Shown here in pieces: positions 23,638-35,660 of a stretch of 64,000 nucleotides of DNA. The notes beneath the pieces are model-generated. The model was not told the origin of the DNA and did not search any database. It saw only the letters and a program-made list of their open reading frames with translations. The stretch's first letter is position 1. Every line of letters begins with the position of its first letter. The stretch is from the NCBI GenBank assembly GCA_025093985.1, contig JACAAK010000007.1, forward strand, positions 248,001 to 312,000, read 5' to 3'. Source of the stretch: Calvatia gigantea. Its lineage: Eukaryota; Basidiomycota; Agaricomycetes; Agaricales; Lycoperdaceae. The position numbers and the translations under genes were made by a program.

Positions 23638-26317
23638 ATGATCTTTTCGCGGACTAATGGCTTACCGCCGGACGCAGACAAAGCACGGGACGATAAGCCC
23701 TATAACACGGAGCACTATGGAGTTTGGGACATACTGTTCATGAAAGAGGGCCCAGGGGAAAAATACCGCAGGCTCATCGGCGGCCTTCCCAACTCCATTC
23801 CTCAACTTTCTAGACTCATCCGCGACATTTATTCTTTGTCCCCTCTGCTTTTTGTGGCCTTCGTCCTCTCTCAATTGTGGGTGGGCTGCCAGGAAGCCGC
23901 CAATATGTATTTCTCCAGTAAATTACTAAGAATTGTGAGTATTCATCTCGCAAGCCCGCTCTTCATTATGTGCCTTTCCCGGGATATGACCTAAATTTTC
24001 TTAGATAGAGTATTGTCTGAAGGAGGGAGTTCCGGATTATTCGGCGGTGGTTTATTTCCTCTCGCTAAAGCTCGCGTCAGAGGCTGCCTCGGCGTTCCTT
24101 GGCTGGTACAGGTGAGTTAATAAGATTACTCTTCACCCACACAAACTGGAGGTGCTTATTCATAAGCTAGCCAGCGTATTCTTCACAAACTAAAACGTCG
24201 CATTATTTCACACTTTCAGATACAAATCATGAGAGGTGCGTTGTCTTGATTGCAGTGAATTTCGAAGGGGGGAACCGAAATTCTACCCTAGCGAAACTCA
24301 ACCACGAACTTGGCGCGATCTGGAAGTAAGTCCACCCGTTTAGCAATCCAATCTTGATCGATAATCCCTTGCTTTCACCCCATTCACAGACCCATCGGAA
24401 CAGACCAGCGTCTCCGCGTCGGAGGCCTGGGCAGCATTCGAAGAGCTCCTTCAATTTGGAAGCTTAGGCCTGAGTGTACTTACTCAGCTTACGTTCATTA
24501 TGCACCTCTCGCACCGTGACAGTGGAGGCCCGCTATTTGCGGTATCATGTTTAGTCCAGCCTGTTCTGTCTACCTTTACCACCAAGTCCCTCTTCGACAA
24601 AGGTACGCATGCGATCTATTTGTATCTCACAAATAACTAAGTCCTTAAACAAGTATGCATTATCAAAAAGAACAATTTGCATGCGATACGAATGGAGGCC
24701 TTGGTCGCCCTGATCCGTCCAGAATATCGGCAGGATGTTATAAGCAACAACTTACAGCAGTTCATCGTTGGCGGTATGTCGATCAGGCTTATAGTACCTC
24801 GAATTCTCAACTCTTGTGACAGAGTACCAGAGTGCTAATGATCGACTTGGAGATACGCCCAATGAGCCCATATGGATATCCTATGCCATGCGTGATACCC
24901 CTTTCATGAGCATTCTAAGAACGTCAGTCGGCAATCTGCCAATCGTAAGGCGGTTTTCATCTCCACCCGTGGAAACGAGTTCTGACAATTATTTCTCTTG
25001 TAGGTATACTGTGCAATTCTCGCTTTGTTGTACCCTAAACAAACATCATTCGCATCTATCGCAATCTTGCAAGAATCCTCAGCTAGATTGGTTTATCACA
25101 TGGAATTCATTTTGGGAAGTACTGAGCGTTTCAGAAAGAGCATGAAAAAGATCCGCGACTTGTATGAAGCTAGCTCTGGCGAGTCAAGCGAAAGAGAGAG
25201 TGGCCCCATTATCGTAGATAAAGCACCCACCCTGGAGGATGCGAGCCTTCGGGCAGGACAAGGAATCGAGTTTGAGCTCAAGTAAGGAAATTGTTCTTGA
25301 TTTGATATGTCACTCAACGTTGTTGCAGAGATATATCGTTCACTTACCCAGGAAGCCAAACAAAGAACGAGGCGTTAAGCAAAATCTACCTCAAAATTAA
25401 ATCCGGACAGGTTTGTGGTGCTTGTCGGTGCGAATGGCAGCGGGAAGTCCACTCTCGTGAAACTTCTCCTTCGTCTTTATGAACCTGACGCGGGGAGCAA
25501 TACCGCTGAGGACTCTCCTTCATCCATCCTCATCGACTCAATCCCGGCTTCACGCTACTCGGAGTCGTCCTTACGTCGCTCTATGGCTGTACTAAGCCAG
25601 GACAATTTGATATACCCCGGCTTCTCCCTGGGAGAAAACATTGGTCTTGGTTTCACGCCACTTCTATCGGATACGGATGCTCTTCACGAAGCCGCCAAAA
25701 AGGCCTGTGCCGAGGAAGTTCTAGAACGAATGAAAGACGGAGAAAACACTGTACTAGATCCGTTACAAGACTACCAGCAAATGAACGTCACGAAAGGGCA
25801 TCCACTAAAGAAGGTCTTGGATGAGTTGAGGCGCCCAGTTGAAGTCAGTGGTGGGGAGAGACAACGAATCGTCGCGTAGGTCTCGCTTCTTTCTTCTTTC
25901 TTCTTGTTTGTCGTTAAGCTAGACTTTAAGGGCACGGACCTTCATGAGGTTCAATTCAGGGAATATCAGGTTCCTTGTGGTTGATGAGCCAAGCTCAGCA
26001 CTCGATGCAGAAGCGGAAGAGTTACTCCTCGACAACTTGTTGAAGGAAAGGGCAGGGAAAACCGTGATTTTTGTTACGCACAGATTCGGCAAGCTCACCA
26101 AGCAAGCAGATTTTATCGTGTATGCCTCGTTCTCCTTTCTTCCGTCGCCTACTGATGTCTGTCAATTAGGTGTATGAAAGAGGGAACTATAGTAGAGTCA
26201 GGCACTCATAAGGAATTAATTCAGGCGGATGGGGAATATAAGAAACTGTATGACATCCAGGCAAGTCCTTTCAGGGAGGATGAAGGCGTTCTTCCATTGC
26301 CAAACGGTACGAGGTAA
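23638..26317 (+). CDS. ABC half-transporter (one membrane domain, one ATP-binding domain), with a frame break
   Basis: An ATP-driven transporter with one membrane half and one nucleotide-binding domain; substrate unknown. Exons I can phase: 23638-23934, 24005-24111, 24390-24602, 24654-24773, 24823-24944, 25004-25281, 25329-25875, 25931-26119 and 26170-26317. The join across 24112-24389 is unresolved. The start MIFSRTNGL is the first ATG in frame. The N-terminal part reads GPGEKYRRLIGGLPNSIPQL and DIYSLSPLLFVAFVLSQLWV. The ATP-binding domain has Walker A GANGSGKST, Q-loop LSQDN, signature VSGGERQR, Walker B FLVVDEPSS, D-loop ALD and H-loop THR. At 25408-25412 one extra G separates KSGQ from FVVLVGANG, so translation would fail just before Walker A unless this is an assembly error. 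No second ABC domain follows. Confidence 0.82.
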
Positions 26318-27653
26318 CCGGACAGTCGTATCCTCCGGAATCCCACAAGTAGGGAGCAACGAATAATCAGATCTCAGACCACATCTTTGGTAATTCGGCA
26401 TTAGCGAGCCAACGACTCGAGTGTCGGATCACAATACTTAGTTGTTAAATTAAATAATATCCATGTCATCCTGCAATTTCGCATCAATGCGATTTGTGCT
26501 CGAGCACCGACCACTGATCCCGCCGGCTCCCATTGCTAAATGCGTAGATAAGAGTACTAACACGGAGCACGCCTCCTGTGACGTTCAGTGTCCTAAGGAA
26601 AGTGGCAAAGTACTAAAGACAGGGCCGTCGTAATTGAGTACTCGGAGGGATAAACACTGCCTCCTTATCTCAGAACCAAATCAACGTGGCGCCATCCTGA
26701 TAGCTATATGAGCCTATATCATCGGCAACACTTTTGATTGAGCGAAACCATCCCCCGAACCCTGCGGGATGATCTAACGGCGAACGAAAATACCGCTCGC
26801 ATCTAACTTTCTGATGCTTGCGCCGCACTTACTGTTTTGAACCAGCCAACCGGGCATCATATGCGATCAACCGCATATATAGAGGTAGTTACGATAACGA
26901 TGGTCAGCTCAAGTTAGGAGAAATATAAAGCGCAGTCGTGAATCATATGCGTCGCAATAGAAACGCATTGATCATCAGACAAGCTCGTGAAAACCCCTTT
27001 GAAATGGAAGACTTAACACACCTAGCAATCCCCGACCGGCCCGCTCCTGGCGCTCTTAACTAAGGGGAACGAAACGAGAACTGGGGAAATCGGATGTAAA
27101 ACGGAGAATCAGACGGTTGTGGAGGAAGCTTGGGGCTTTGTGGTTTGCGGTCTTAAAATAATCAAGACTTGGACTAGTCTTCCTGTCGTTACTGGCAAGT
27201 TGGTTGGAACGATCTGACCAATTCTCACACTTTGCCGTTCTAAATTTCTTCGTGTGCCCGTAGTGTATTTTTTCCACACAACTGGAATATCTCAACTCAC
27301 TAAAACTCAAATCTCGCAACAAATATTCGGCAAAGCCAAAAGACGATTGATTGATCGCAGAACTAATTCCTACTTGGGAGTCGCTTACAGGACGTTATAA
27401 GTTTGCACATGAGATGACGAGCATATAAAAGAACGGAAACATATCGAAGACGAATCAAAGGACAAAAAGGTGCTGAAGGGGAGTTGGGGGGAGTTGGGGG
27501 GAGGGATATATATGATACAGCAAGCACCAACGAGAGTTGACCAAGGAATGACAAAACGGCCGCCTCCAGTAGTCCAGCAACAAACAAGTTTTAGATACGG
27601 GATATCATAAGGAGCACAATGTAACGGATATCACACAAAACAAAAAAGCCTTT
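26318..27653. other. Intergenic, no gene seen
   Basis: The two neighbours converge here, so this stretch should hold both 3' untranslated regions. Minus-strand open frames at 27056-27322 and 27363-27587 are probably part of the bZIP transcript's 3' flank or chance frames. Confidence 0.4.
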
Positions 27654-29310
27654 TTAATCCTGGAAATCAGAGAACGGAATCCCATTGGCCTGGAGGACAC
27701 CTTGCAGCGTCAGCGCCCTCTGTTTCCACTTCTCGCGGTCAGCAGAAAGCTGCTCAACCTGGTTCTCGAGCCCCTGTTGATGCTGGAGCTTCCGCTTCCG
27801 GCTCTTCCTCGCCGCCAACGTGTTTTGTCGACGCTTCCACTCGATCTGCTCGAGTTCGGTTGCATTGGGCTTGAGGGGCTCCTCGAGCTCGTCCTCTTCG
27901 CCATCGAGCATCTGGTGACGGGTACGCTTGCGAGCGAACACAGCTGGCACTTCCTTTCGCGACGTCGCCGAAGGAGTCAGGTACCTCCTTGGTTGGGTGG
28001 GGGCTTCGAGCGGAACGAGGGAGTCGGCGGTGATGTTTTTGCGGGTCCCTGTCGCTGTGGTGCGGCGGCGAGCTTGGTTCGTGGTCATCGCGGAAGGAGG
28101 GAAGGACGACTGCTGGGGTACGTAAGGCGAGTTGTCCATAGGTTGAGGGGGAGAGAAGAGGGAAGCGGGGTCAAGAGCGGGCGAGGTGGGCGACATGGTG
28201 AGAAGGCCGGAAGTATTGATCGACGGAGCGTTCGTAGATGACTCATGCGCCTTGTCATTGACAGGCGCATCTGAGGGTGAGTCGCCAAACAGAGGTAGGT
28301 CGAACAACTCATTGAATACGTTGTTGTCGCTGATGAGCGGGGTGGAGAGGAACTCGTTGAGTGGTGTCTCATCGGGTGATTCGCCGAACGCATCCAAGGA
28401 CGGAGTCCAGGGAGACGTCAGGAAATCGTTTGGCTCAAACGGAGACATATCCTGTCCGTTGGCAGTTTGAGCTGAAGAGTTGAGGTCAACGATGACAAAG
28501 GTGAGAGAAGGTGACAAATTACCCATGCTGAAGAGACCAGCAAAGTCAAAATCTGCAGCCACAGGCTGCTGGAGATCGGCTGGAGATACTGTTGCACTGG
28601 ACATATCGAGTGACGAAGGGGCGGGGGTTGACTCAGACTTTTGAGCGAGCATACTGAGATAGTTACTCTTAAGAGAGGCAAGGTAATCAGAAGTTGCTGT
28701 TGAATGTGATGAGGGCTGTGTTGTCACGGGTTCTGGGCGGCGTGGTGGAATATTGGGCAACGGGGGAAGCGTTGTTGGAATGCCATAATGGGCTGCTAAG
28801 TCCGAGGTGGAAGAAAAGACCTGATTGGACGTCCGAGGACGGGTCGACGAGTTGTTGATCAAGACATTGTTAGAAGAATTATAGATTGGAACCGAAGGTT
28901 CAACAGATGACTGCGCAGTGGAGCGAGTGACCGAGGACGAGGTGACCGACTGATTTAGAACTGAGCCTGCATTGTGGCACAAGTTACTATAAATGAGGTT
29001 GCGGCTTTGGGATGAAATTGCGGCTTCGGAAGTGAGAGGGAGAGAGATTGATTGCTGAGGACACCGTAGGAGGTAGCCCTGTAGTTCTGGAATGGGGGGA
29101 TGATGTTAGCGCTGGCTCTGGATGAGAGTTTTGGTTATATGAGGCGCTGCCCATTGCCGGTGAGGAAGGAAAAGCAGATTGAGCGATCCATTGAGGAGAG
29201 CTGTTGAGACCCTCTTGTACGTGCAAAGACGCATTAATCCCCGCCTCAGCGGGAGTGCTCGACGATGTGGCGGACATCGTGTCTGAGCTGGTCACGGATG
29301 ACGAAGCCAT
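27654..29310 (-). CDS. bZIP transcription factor, Gcn4/CpcA-like
   Basis: A nuclear DNA-binding activator; the C-terminal bZIP resembles Gcn4/CpcA, which control amino-acid starvation genes. The main exon runs from about 28966 to 27654. Near its end lies the basic region QNTLAARKSRKRKLQHQQ, then a leucine zipper with ENQVEQL, KWKQRAL and GVLQANG. The middle is Ser/Pro/acidic-rich with FELFDLP-like hydrophobic patches (FNELFDLPLF, DLSPSLTF-like), as in activation domains. The ATG at 29310 (MASSSVTSSDTMSAT) opens an upstream Ser/Pro-rich exon. The splice joining the two exons (acceptor near 28967, or an intron ending CCATTCCAG near 29100) is not settled. Just before the ATG lies CTTATCAG, with GTGAGT 90 bases further upstream, so the leader probably has an intron. 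Confidence 0.8.
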
Positions 29311-29388
29311 ACTGATAAGATTCGGCTTTCGTACTGCGCGTGCCAAGACAATGGACGTAGGCCACAAACGAGGAGAAAGAGGTACAAA

Positions 29389-29395
29389 TGACTCA
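29389..29395. promoter_or_regulatory. TGACTCA element (Gcn4/AP-1 consensus) in the bZIP leader
   Basis: An exact TGACTCA heptamer, the consensus site for Gcn4-type bZIP factors, lies about 80 bases upstream of the bZIP gene's ATG. It overlaps the possible leader-intron donor (GTGAGT on the minus strand), so the match may be partly forced by splice sequence. A near match (TGACTCG) lies around 29500. Confidence 0.4.
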
Positions 29396-29537
29396 CAGTT
29401 GCCTCTTGGTGGACGGCTAAGCAAAGGAACTCGGAACAGATGAGTTGGTCTGTCCAAGTCTGTATGAAAGTGGGGGGTAAGAAACGCTTGGATAGTCGCT
29501 GACTCGACTTGCTATATAAGCACCTCCACAGCTTTTT

Positions 29538-29606
29538 TCAAACTCCGATCCCGGATCCACGCACCGCGTATCTCTCGCGGCTGCCCAGGCACAACTTACC
29601 GCCCAT
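29538..29606 (-). promoter_or_regulatory. Possible upstream open reading frame of the bZIP gene
   Basis: The only ATG on the minus strand between 29310 and about 29700 opens a 22-codon frame ending in TGA at 29538. Gcn4/CpcA genes are often controlled by such frames in a long leader. It counts only if transcription starts upstream of 29606; a TATATA at 29513-29519 would place the start downstream instead. Confidence 0.25.
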
Positions 29607-30723
29607 CCCTTTTTGCTGTGAAATCCTGTGCGCTCCACGTCGCCCTTTCAATAGATACACGACAAATATCTTCCAACGATCTATCTACGTCTGTCTATGT
29701 TGCTCTATCGACCAAGCTTGCGCACAGACTTCACCAATGTTGCACCCGGTTTTTTTCCCAAGTCGAGTCATATTTCGCCATCGGAAGCATAACCAAACCG
29801 AACCAATGACAAATACGGCGCTCCGGTCGCAACCCGTGCTTCCATAACAGGTAGCGTTGCGCATCATGCTGCACAGCATCGCGCCTTGCGCTCCCACTGT
29901 GTGACGTCCCGCCCTCAGCCCCGCCTCAACGCTGCCCTCCGCCGTTCCCATATTTGGTACTTGTGAAGGCGACGTGGCACCATCTGGGTCAAGGGTTTGG
30001 GGTGCAATTCGGTTAATCCCTGTGAAAAAAAAAACCTGAAACATGAAACACACCGAACAAAGCCCGCGCTCGGTCCTCCTCCTCCGTAGTCTCGCAGCTC
30101 AAACCCAAATAGGCTTAAGCGCCTCCCCCGCTACATCGAGATGACAGTTACGTGTCACTGTGGCTACGCAGCTTCTGCGGTCTCACACGCAGTTCCTGCG
30201 GCACAGTCCGTGCGCCAGGCGCCCATCGAAGCTTAGAACCACCCATTGTCCTCTCCGTTGAGTACGACCGTTGTTCACGGAAAGTGGAGAATCTACGAAC
30301 GCATGGGTTTTGTTCCAGTTCACGATTACATACGGTCCCTTGGATACAGACATCCCTGTGGCCCATCAATTTGAATGCGGGCTGTGCCACAACGCGGGTT
30401 CATCTGCCATCTGAATGGATTTCCCAGCGTAACCAGTGACAAAGATCCAAGTATACGAGTCTGGCAATTCCTCAATTGCTGTTTGAGTCATTTCTGCACT
30501 GGACTTTGTAAGCACGCAAGGTCCAGCTGACCCATTGATTATATCTTTCACGGAACAAATCGCGCTGTGCACGCCACTTTATACCCGACAGATCTTCGGC
30601 AGGCATTCTCAAGTAGGCGCTCGAAGGGTTCGCGGCTTCCATTAGTCTCCAGTACCTGGCAAATGGCATTTGCATATTCATGTCCCGTTTAGTCCTTGAG
30701 TTTTGGTTTTTTGAGCGCAATCT
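29607..30723. other. Intergenic, no gene seen
   Basis: Upstream of the bZIP gene and left of the duplicated block. Mixed composition with several short frames on both strands; none recognisable. Confidence 0.45.
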
Positions 30724-32145
30724 CCAGTTCGAAGGTTTCTTTCTGTTGGAGAATACCAAAATTCGAGGAGAGAGTACTAGAAACCTGCGCACGTTCCAAA
30801 ATATGGAGCTTCTAAGGTCGAGATAAGTATCTCAGCCGCAGCTATTCCCAGAGAACAATAAGTTGACGTAATCGGGCCCCGCAGATTCCAGGATCACAGC
30901 CGGGGACGAGACCAGCAAGTCCAGTTGTGAAAGTCGGGGGGGGGGCGCAACAAAGTGGGAGGAGAGAGAGGCAGGCAGTTGTTCCTTGGACCACAATCTC
31001 CGTCTTATATATTGACGAAATGGACCACTCAGCACAACTCATTGCATTGACTCATCGCCATTGCAAGTTGCCATCAATCCCGACGCAATCCCGACGTTCC
31101 GAACCTGATGACATCATTCCCACGACACTCGTGCTTCCAAATCATCACGTGTAGCTTGTCACCAAACCTCACCAAAATGAAAAGTATTCTCGCTTCTGTG
31201 CGACACTTCCACGAACATCGGAATACCCTGGCTATGACTCTGCTAAACCCGATTGCGTGGCCACGAGACTTACTTTTTTCGATGTTTTTGTTTGCAACGT
31301 AAACGACCGAACTCCTTGCTCCTGGCATCTTGGCTCGAAAATGCACAGCCGGCTCAAGAACTGCCTTCTTCCACATCCCTGAGTTCTCGTCGACGTTACA
31401 CATAAAATTTATCCAAATGGCCTGGAGAATGTTGCGAGTCCCGTGCACATCTTCCATCCGAGCGGTTGTCATTTTTGAGGCGAAGCAAGCTCTCATGGCA
31501 TTTGCCTGAACGTTGGGTCCGGTATTTTCGCAATACCGTCAACATCGTCGTGCGGAAAATAGGCTCCAATCTTCACTCGAAGACAGTTTTCATAACGCGA
31601 GATTGGATCATTCGTATCTCAGGGAGTGACCTGACTCCACCCTCCGGTTATCCTGGGGCAAACACATCCTCTACTGATTAGTTCGTCTCCCACCTACGTT
31701 GGCCTTCACTCAGCTTCGTTGTTCTGCATCCTACGCCCGCAATGGCCGTACACTTCCCGGGATTACGGTGGTAATCCAAATCTCGTTGGGCGTCTTCCGC
31801 AAAATCACGTGATAAGCATGTTGGTGCCGCTTTCCTGACGAGTGAAGGATACAACCCCTCTTTGCCCTAACACCAACCGGGGAAGACCTAATTTATGAAA
31901 GAGTACCTTGTGAGGATGGTTGGTCTAGTTCCCTATAATTATTTGCTTCTCCGCTGCACCTCCCGGGCTCATGACCAAACCCTGAAAGTGGATGACCATT
32001 GAAGATCCTACTTCGACTCACTCCTACTTGATCTGTGTGGCTGGCTGGGGATCCCCTAATACTCTATAGCCGAATGCCCATGACCTTTTAAATCCCCGAA
32101 ATGCATTTGGTCCTATCCCCCGCTCTTGCCAATTTGGGCGAACCA

Positions 32146-32158
32146 TTCTCGAACGTTC
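32146..32158 (+). promoter_or_regulatory. Heat-shock element of hsp20 copy 1
   Basis: TTCTCGAACGTTC, three perfect alternating nGAAn units, the binding site for heat-shock factor trimers. It lies about 95 bases upstream of TATAAATA at 32253-32260 and is identical in copy 2. Confidence 0.85.
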
Positions 32159-32252
32159 TACCAATTTCCCAAGAATTGTGGCACCCCCTCCACATCACCT
32201 CGTCACCTCACTGGGCTCTACTCGACTACTCTAGCACCAGGGAGCAGGAAGG

Positions 32253-32260
32253 TATAAATA
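32253..32260 (+). promoter_or_regulatory. TATA box of hsp20 copy 1
   Basis: TATAAATA, about 93 bases upstream of the expected start codon position (32346), with the same spacing in copy 2. Confidence 0.7.
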
Positions 32261-32345
32261 CCCCCCTCATCGGCTGGCCAGCTTCACCAGAATCATCGAA
32301 ATCGGGCACTCAAACTCAAGTACCTTCGACACCTCTTCAGCGCCA

Positions 32346-32918
32346 ATATCTAACGTTCTCTTCTACGATCCCTTCTACAACCTCGATCGTCTCTTTGATC
32401 ACATCTCTGCTCCCCACGCTCAAAACGGAGCGCAGCAGCACGAAAGTAGGAATTCAACCGCTCCTCGGCCATTCAAGCCAAGGTAAGCGTGCGATGTGCA
32501 TACCTTCGTTTTCCATATACATACTAACGCGTCTATTCGCAGAATGGACTTGCACGAGGATGCCGAGAAGAACCTCGTAACAGCAACATTCGAGCTGCCC
32601 GGTATTGACAAACAAGATGTCCAGCTGGATTTACATGACGGTGTTCTCACTGTCGCGGCTGAGCTCAAGTCCTCGACAGAACGTGATGAGCGTGGCTATG
32701 CTATTCGCGAAAGGCGATATGGCAAGTACTCGAGGTCGCTCAAGCTTCCTCAGGGAGTCGAGGTAGGAATTCCTTTTTTATGATAATAGGATAATAAGGG
32801 ACTAACGGCTTTTTGTTAGGATCAGGACGTCAGGGCCTCGATGGCGGACGGAATATTGACTGTCACGTTCCCAAAGACTACACCGGAACAGGAGTCGAAG
32901 AAGATCAGTATTGCGTAA
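32346..32918 (+). pseudogene. Small heat-shock protein (Hsp20), copy 1, start codon lost
   Basis: Same gene as at 38724-39294: exons 32346-32482, 32543-32762 and 32820-32918, all splice sites intact and in phase. The start codon of copy 2 (ATGTCTAACG) reads ATATCTAACG here, so the first 46 residues (SNVLFYDPFYNLDRLF...) have no start. The next in-frame ATG is the first full codon of exon 2 (32544, MDLHEDAEKN), which would give about 105 residues carrying the alpha-crystallin domain but not the N-terminal arm. The domain itself (FELPGIDKQDVQLDLHDGVL, ASMADGILTVTFPK) is undamaged. It may therefore be a young pseudogene, or make a short form from the exon 2 ATG. Confidence 0.75.
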
Positions 32919-33198
32919 CGCGACGCACTTGCGACATGAGGAGGTGAATGATGGCACGTCTTGCGAGCAGTGGTTGTTGGGCATGTTATCTGAGGAAGGC
33001 GAGGTCGAAATTCGCCGTATGGCAGATAGGTTAAGGCAAAGTGTGTAACTTTAGGGTAGTTTGACTCAGTTTCTTTTCACCCACCACAGGAGTGTATGAA
33101 TTAATCTTGATGTTCTTATGATTCCTAGTACGAGTGGTCCTACGAACTCTGTTGTAATTTCCTACCAACAATTTTAGTAGTCTTGTAGTCTTAAACTG

Positions 33199-35660
33199 TT
33201 ACTGATTAAGACACTCAGGATCTCGCGCTTCTGTTGACGTATTGTGTTGTTTTCCAAGCTCCGGATGGTTCAATTGCTCCATCTTTTCCTCCCACTCGCG
33301 ATATTGAGTAATCTGAGCTTTAGTAGGCGGGATGAGTGAGTTCAAAATGATTGTCTGGAGGCCACCCGCTTCTTGATAGCAGCATACAAGTCCGGACTTC
33401 GCGCCACGCCCAATTATGACGTATCCCATAGTGTTATGCCGGGGCCCTTTCCATGGAAGAGGTAGGCCCCGGCGATAAACCTAGAAAATAGAAGAAACCG
33501 GTTACGAAGCTAATTGAGTTCAGGGGGGTGGAACATACCACGGGTTCGTGGATGTCAATAGGTGGGATAGGTTTGCCGCTTGTCAGGACGGAGAGATAGT
33601 GAACTAGTTTGGAGTCGACACTCTCATCCACCACCTCGGTCCGAACAAAATACGGGCCTGCTGTTGTTTTAGACCAGTCCTAAAAGCCGGCATTTGAAAT
33701 GGGACGTAAACAGGTCGGGAGGCGACTTACCCAAACATGCATGAACTCCATGAAGGAGCGAACAAGGCTGTCATCGACAGCTCGAGTGAATAAGCCAAAA
33801 TTAAGTTCACGAAGTGCGTCGAAAAAGTCTGTGTCCGCCTCTGTGACCGCATCTACAGATGCGGAGTAGTACCACAAAGCTGTCAGACCCAAGCGCATGG
33901 ATGTCACAGTATCAATCTCGCTCCCAGAGCACCATTTCTTCAAAATTGCCTGTGACTGACTGTGTTCGTCAGGTCCCACGACTGACGAACGAACGGTCAC
34001 AATCACAAGGTCGCGTGAGGATTAATTTCGCAGGGGGCGAATAAACAACTCACGATCTTTGTTATTGTATACCAGGACGTGATTATACCAGTAGAGACCG
34101 CTGACTCCAAGAAGGACCTTAACCCTTGCGTCCGAGATAAAAAATCTTCCTGAGCGACGCTGCTTCTTTAAGTAACCTGCAAAGGATTTGTGATAGAAGG
34201 ATAGACACTCGTCCCGTGCGTCCTCTGGTGCTGGAACATTGACAACCGAGTGTAGTTTCTTCAGGGAATGATAGAATGCTGCTTTTTCAATCCGTAAAAA
34301 TAGCCAGAACCGTTCTGTACTGGAAATGCGACGATTAGAAGGTTCCCCACGAGCACAGATTGCAAGGATCTGTGTTGCAGTCGGAAGTAGATGCTGAGGC
34401 ACTCGAGATAGAATCCGAGAATAAAAGATGTCGAGTGCTTCCAACGGGTTGTTCATCGAGATATCGTCCAGCCCCTGGAGCATCTTCAGCAATGTTGATA
34501 ACTGGATCTCCGGGTCCCCCACGGTCCGATCGCCCACGACCCTCGTCACCGCCAAAGCAAAAACAAAATACCCAGATACGGCTTTTGAAATTTTAACGAA
34601 CACCTCTTTCGGAGGCCAGGCAGCACCTGCTTCGACAGCCATCACAAACCGGTAGCGCGAGTAAATCTCCTTGAATCTTTCCCGTAGGAATCTCTCGACG
34701 TCGGCACGGACTTCGTCGTCGATCGCAAGCTCCTCTCTGTCACAGCTCCGAATGAACTCCAGCTGGGAGAACGTATATTTGATATGTGACTCTGGCCGGC
34801 TACACAGTAACCAGATCAACGGAACGTCGTTCCTTTGTGCGGCGTTGTTGATCAACTCGATCAGTTCGCACTGGGCATTCTCGTCTTCACATTCATCTAA
34901 GCCATCCAGGATGATGACGCAGGGTTGTACACTTGGTGTTTGTTGTGCACCCGGCAGAGTAAGGAGCGAGAATGGTTCGATGATGAGCTTCTGAAATTGT
35001 ACGGGGAGTGCAGCATCTAGGATTGAAGGATCTCCTGCCAATTGCTGGGTGATCAGTTGCTTGTAGCGAGCGTTGCGTATGGCCAATTGATAAGCAAGCG
35101 TTGGGATAATGCGGAAGGAATCCGCAGGGAGGTCATCGAATTCCGAGAAGAAAGCTGCTCCAAGACGTCCACGATCACGAGCTAGTTCTCCGAAAGTCTG
35201 AGCGATTGCTGACTTCCCGACGCCAGCAGGACCGTAGAGCCAGGTCATTTTTCGCTGGCGGTAGAGGTCAAGCAGCCATTTTTCCAACCTTCCGTTGATG
35301 GTTTGCCGACTTCCGGGATGGCATTTTGGTGGTGGGTGCCTGGCGGCGGAGTCCAGTGCAGCCTCTGGGGTGCCTGCATCCTTGAGGGTCAGGAGAACTG
35401 GACATTACACCAGGATTAGAACCATTTTCACGCCAATAGGGACTTATAAAGCGTACCAGGAAAGCCAATCACAAAATAGTTTGCCGTTTGAGAATTGTCG
35501 ATGAATGTCGGATGGTTCATTGTAAAATTTGTTGCTCCAGCGAAAAACCCTCCTGATGTGCCGCCTGGTGCGCCGGATATCAGAATGCCATCCTGCTTGA
35601 TGTGGTTGTCGACAACGCTGGCCTGTATAGTGGTGAAGATTTCACCAGCCAGGGGGTGAG
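33199..35660 (-). CDS. NACHT-domain STAND NTPase (NACHT gene 2)
   Basis: A second NLR-like NTPase, lying between the two duplicated hsp20 blocks. Exons: from about 35660 to 35457, 35397-34054, 33949-33731, 33679-33539 and 33480-33199. The N-terminal exon codes GGFFAGATNFTMNHPTFIDN, the short motif also seen before the NACHT domain of gene 4. Next come LKDAGTPEAALDSAARH, PPPKCHPGSR, Walker A GPAGVGKSAIAQT and Walker B CVIILDGLDECEDE, then the sensor-like LIWLLCSRPE and a helical region. The tail includes MGYVIIGRGAKSGLVCCYQE. The first codon was not found, because a stop at about 35688 limits the first exon and an earlier exon may exist. The join between 34054 and 33949 is one base out of phase with the best sites, so that border is uncertain. 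Confidence 0.8.

Larger units (their letters stand above)
30724..32918 (+). repeat. Segmental duplication, copy 1
   Basis: This block is repeated in the same orientation at 37069-39294. Similarity starts at TTCGAAGGxTTCTTTCTGTT and runs to the stop codon of the small heat-shock gene; sequence after the stop is unrelated. The copies differ by scattered substitutions and small indels, so the duplication is not recent. The first 1.4 kb holds no gene I recognise, although a minus-strand frame (31496-31074) is partly kept in copy 2. Confidence 0.9.
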
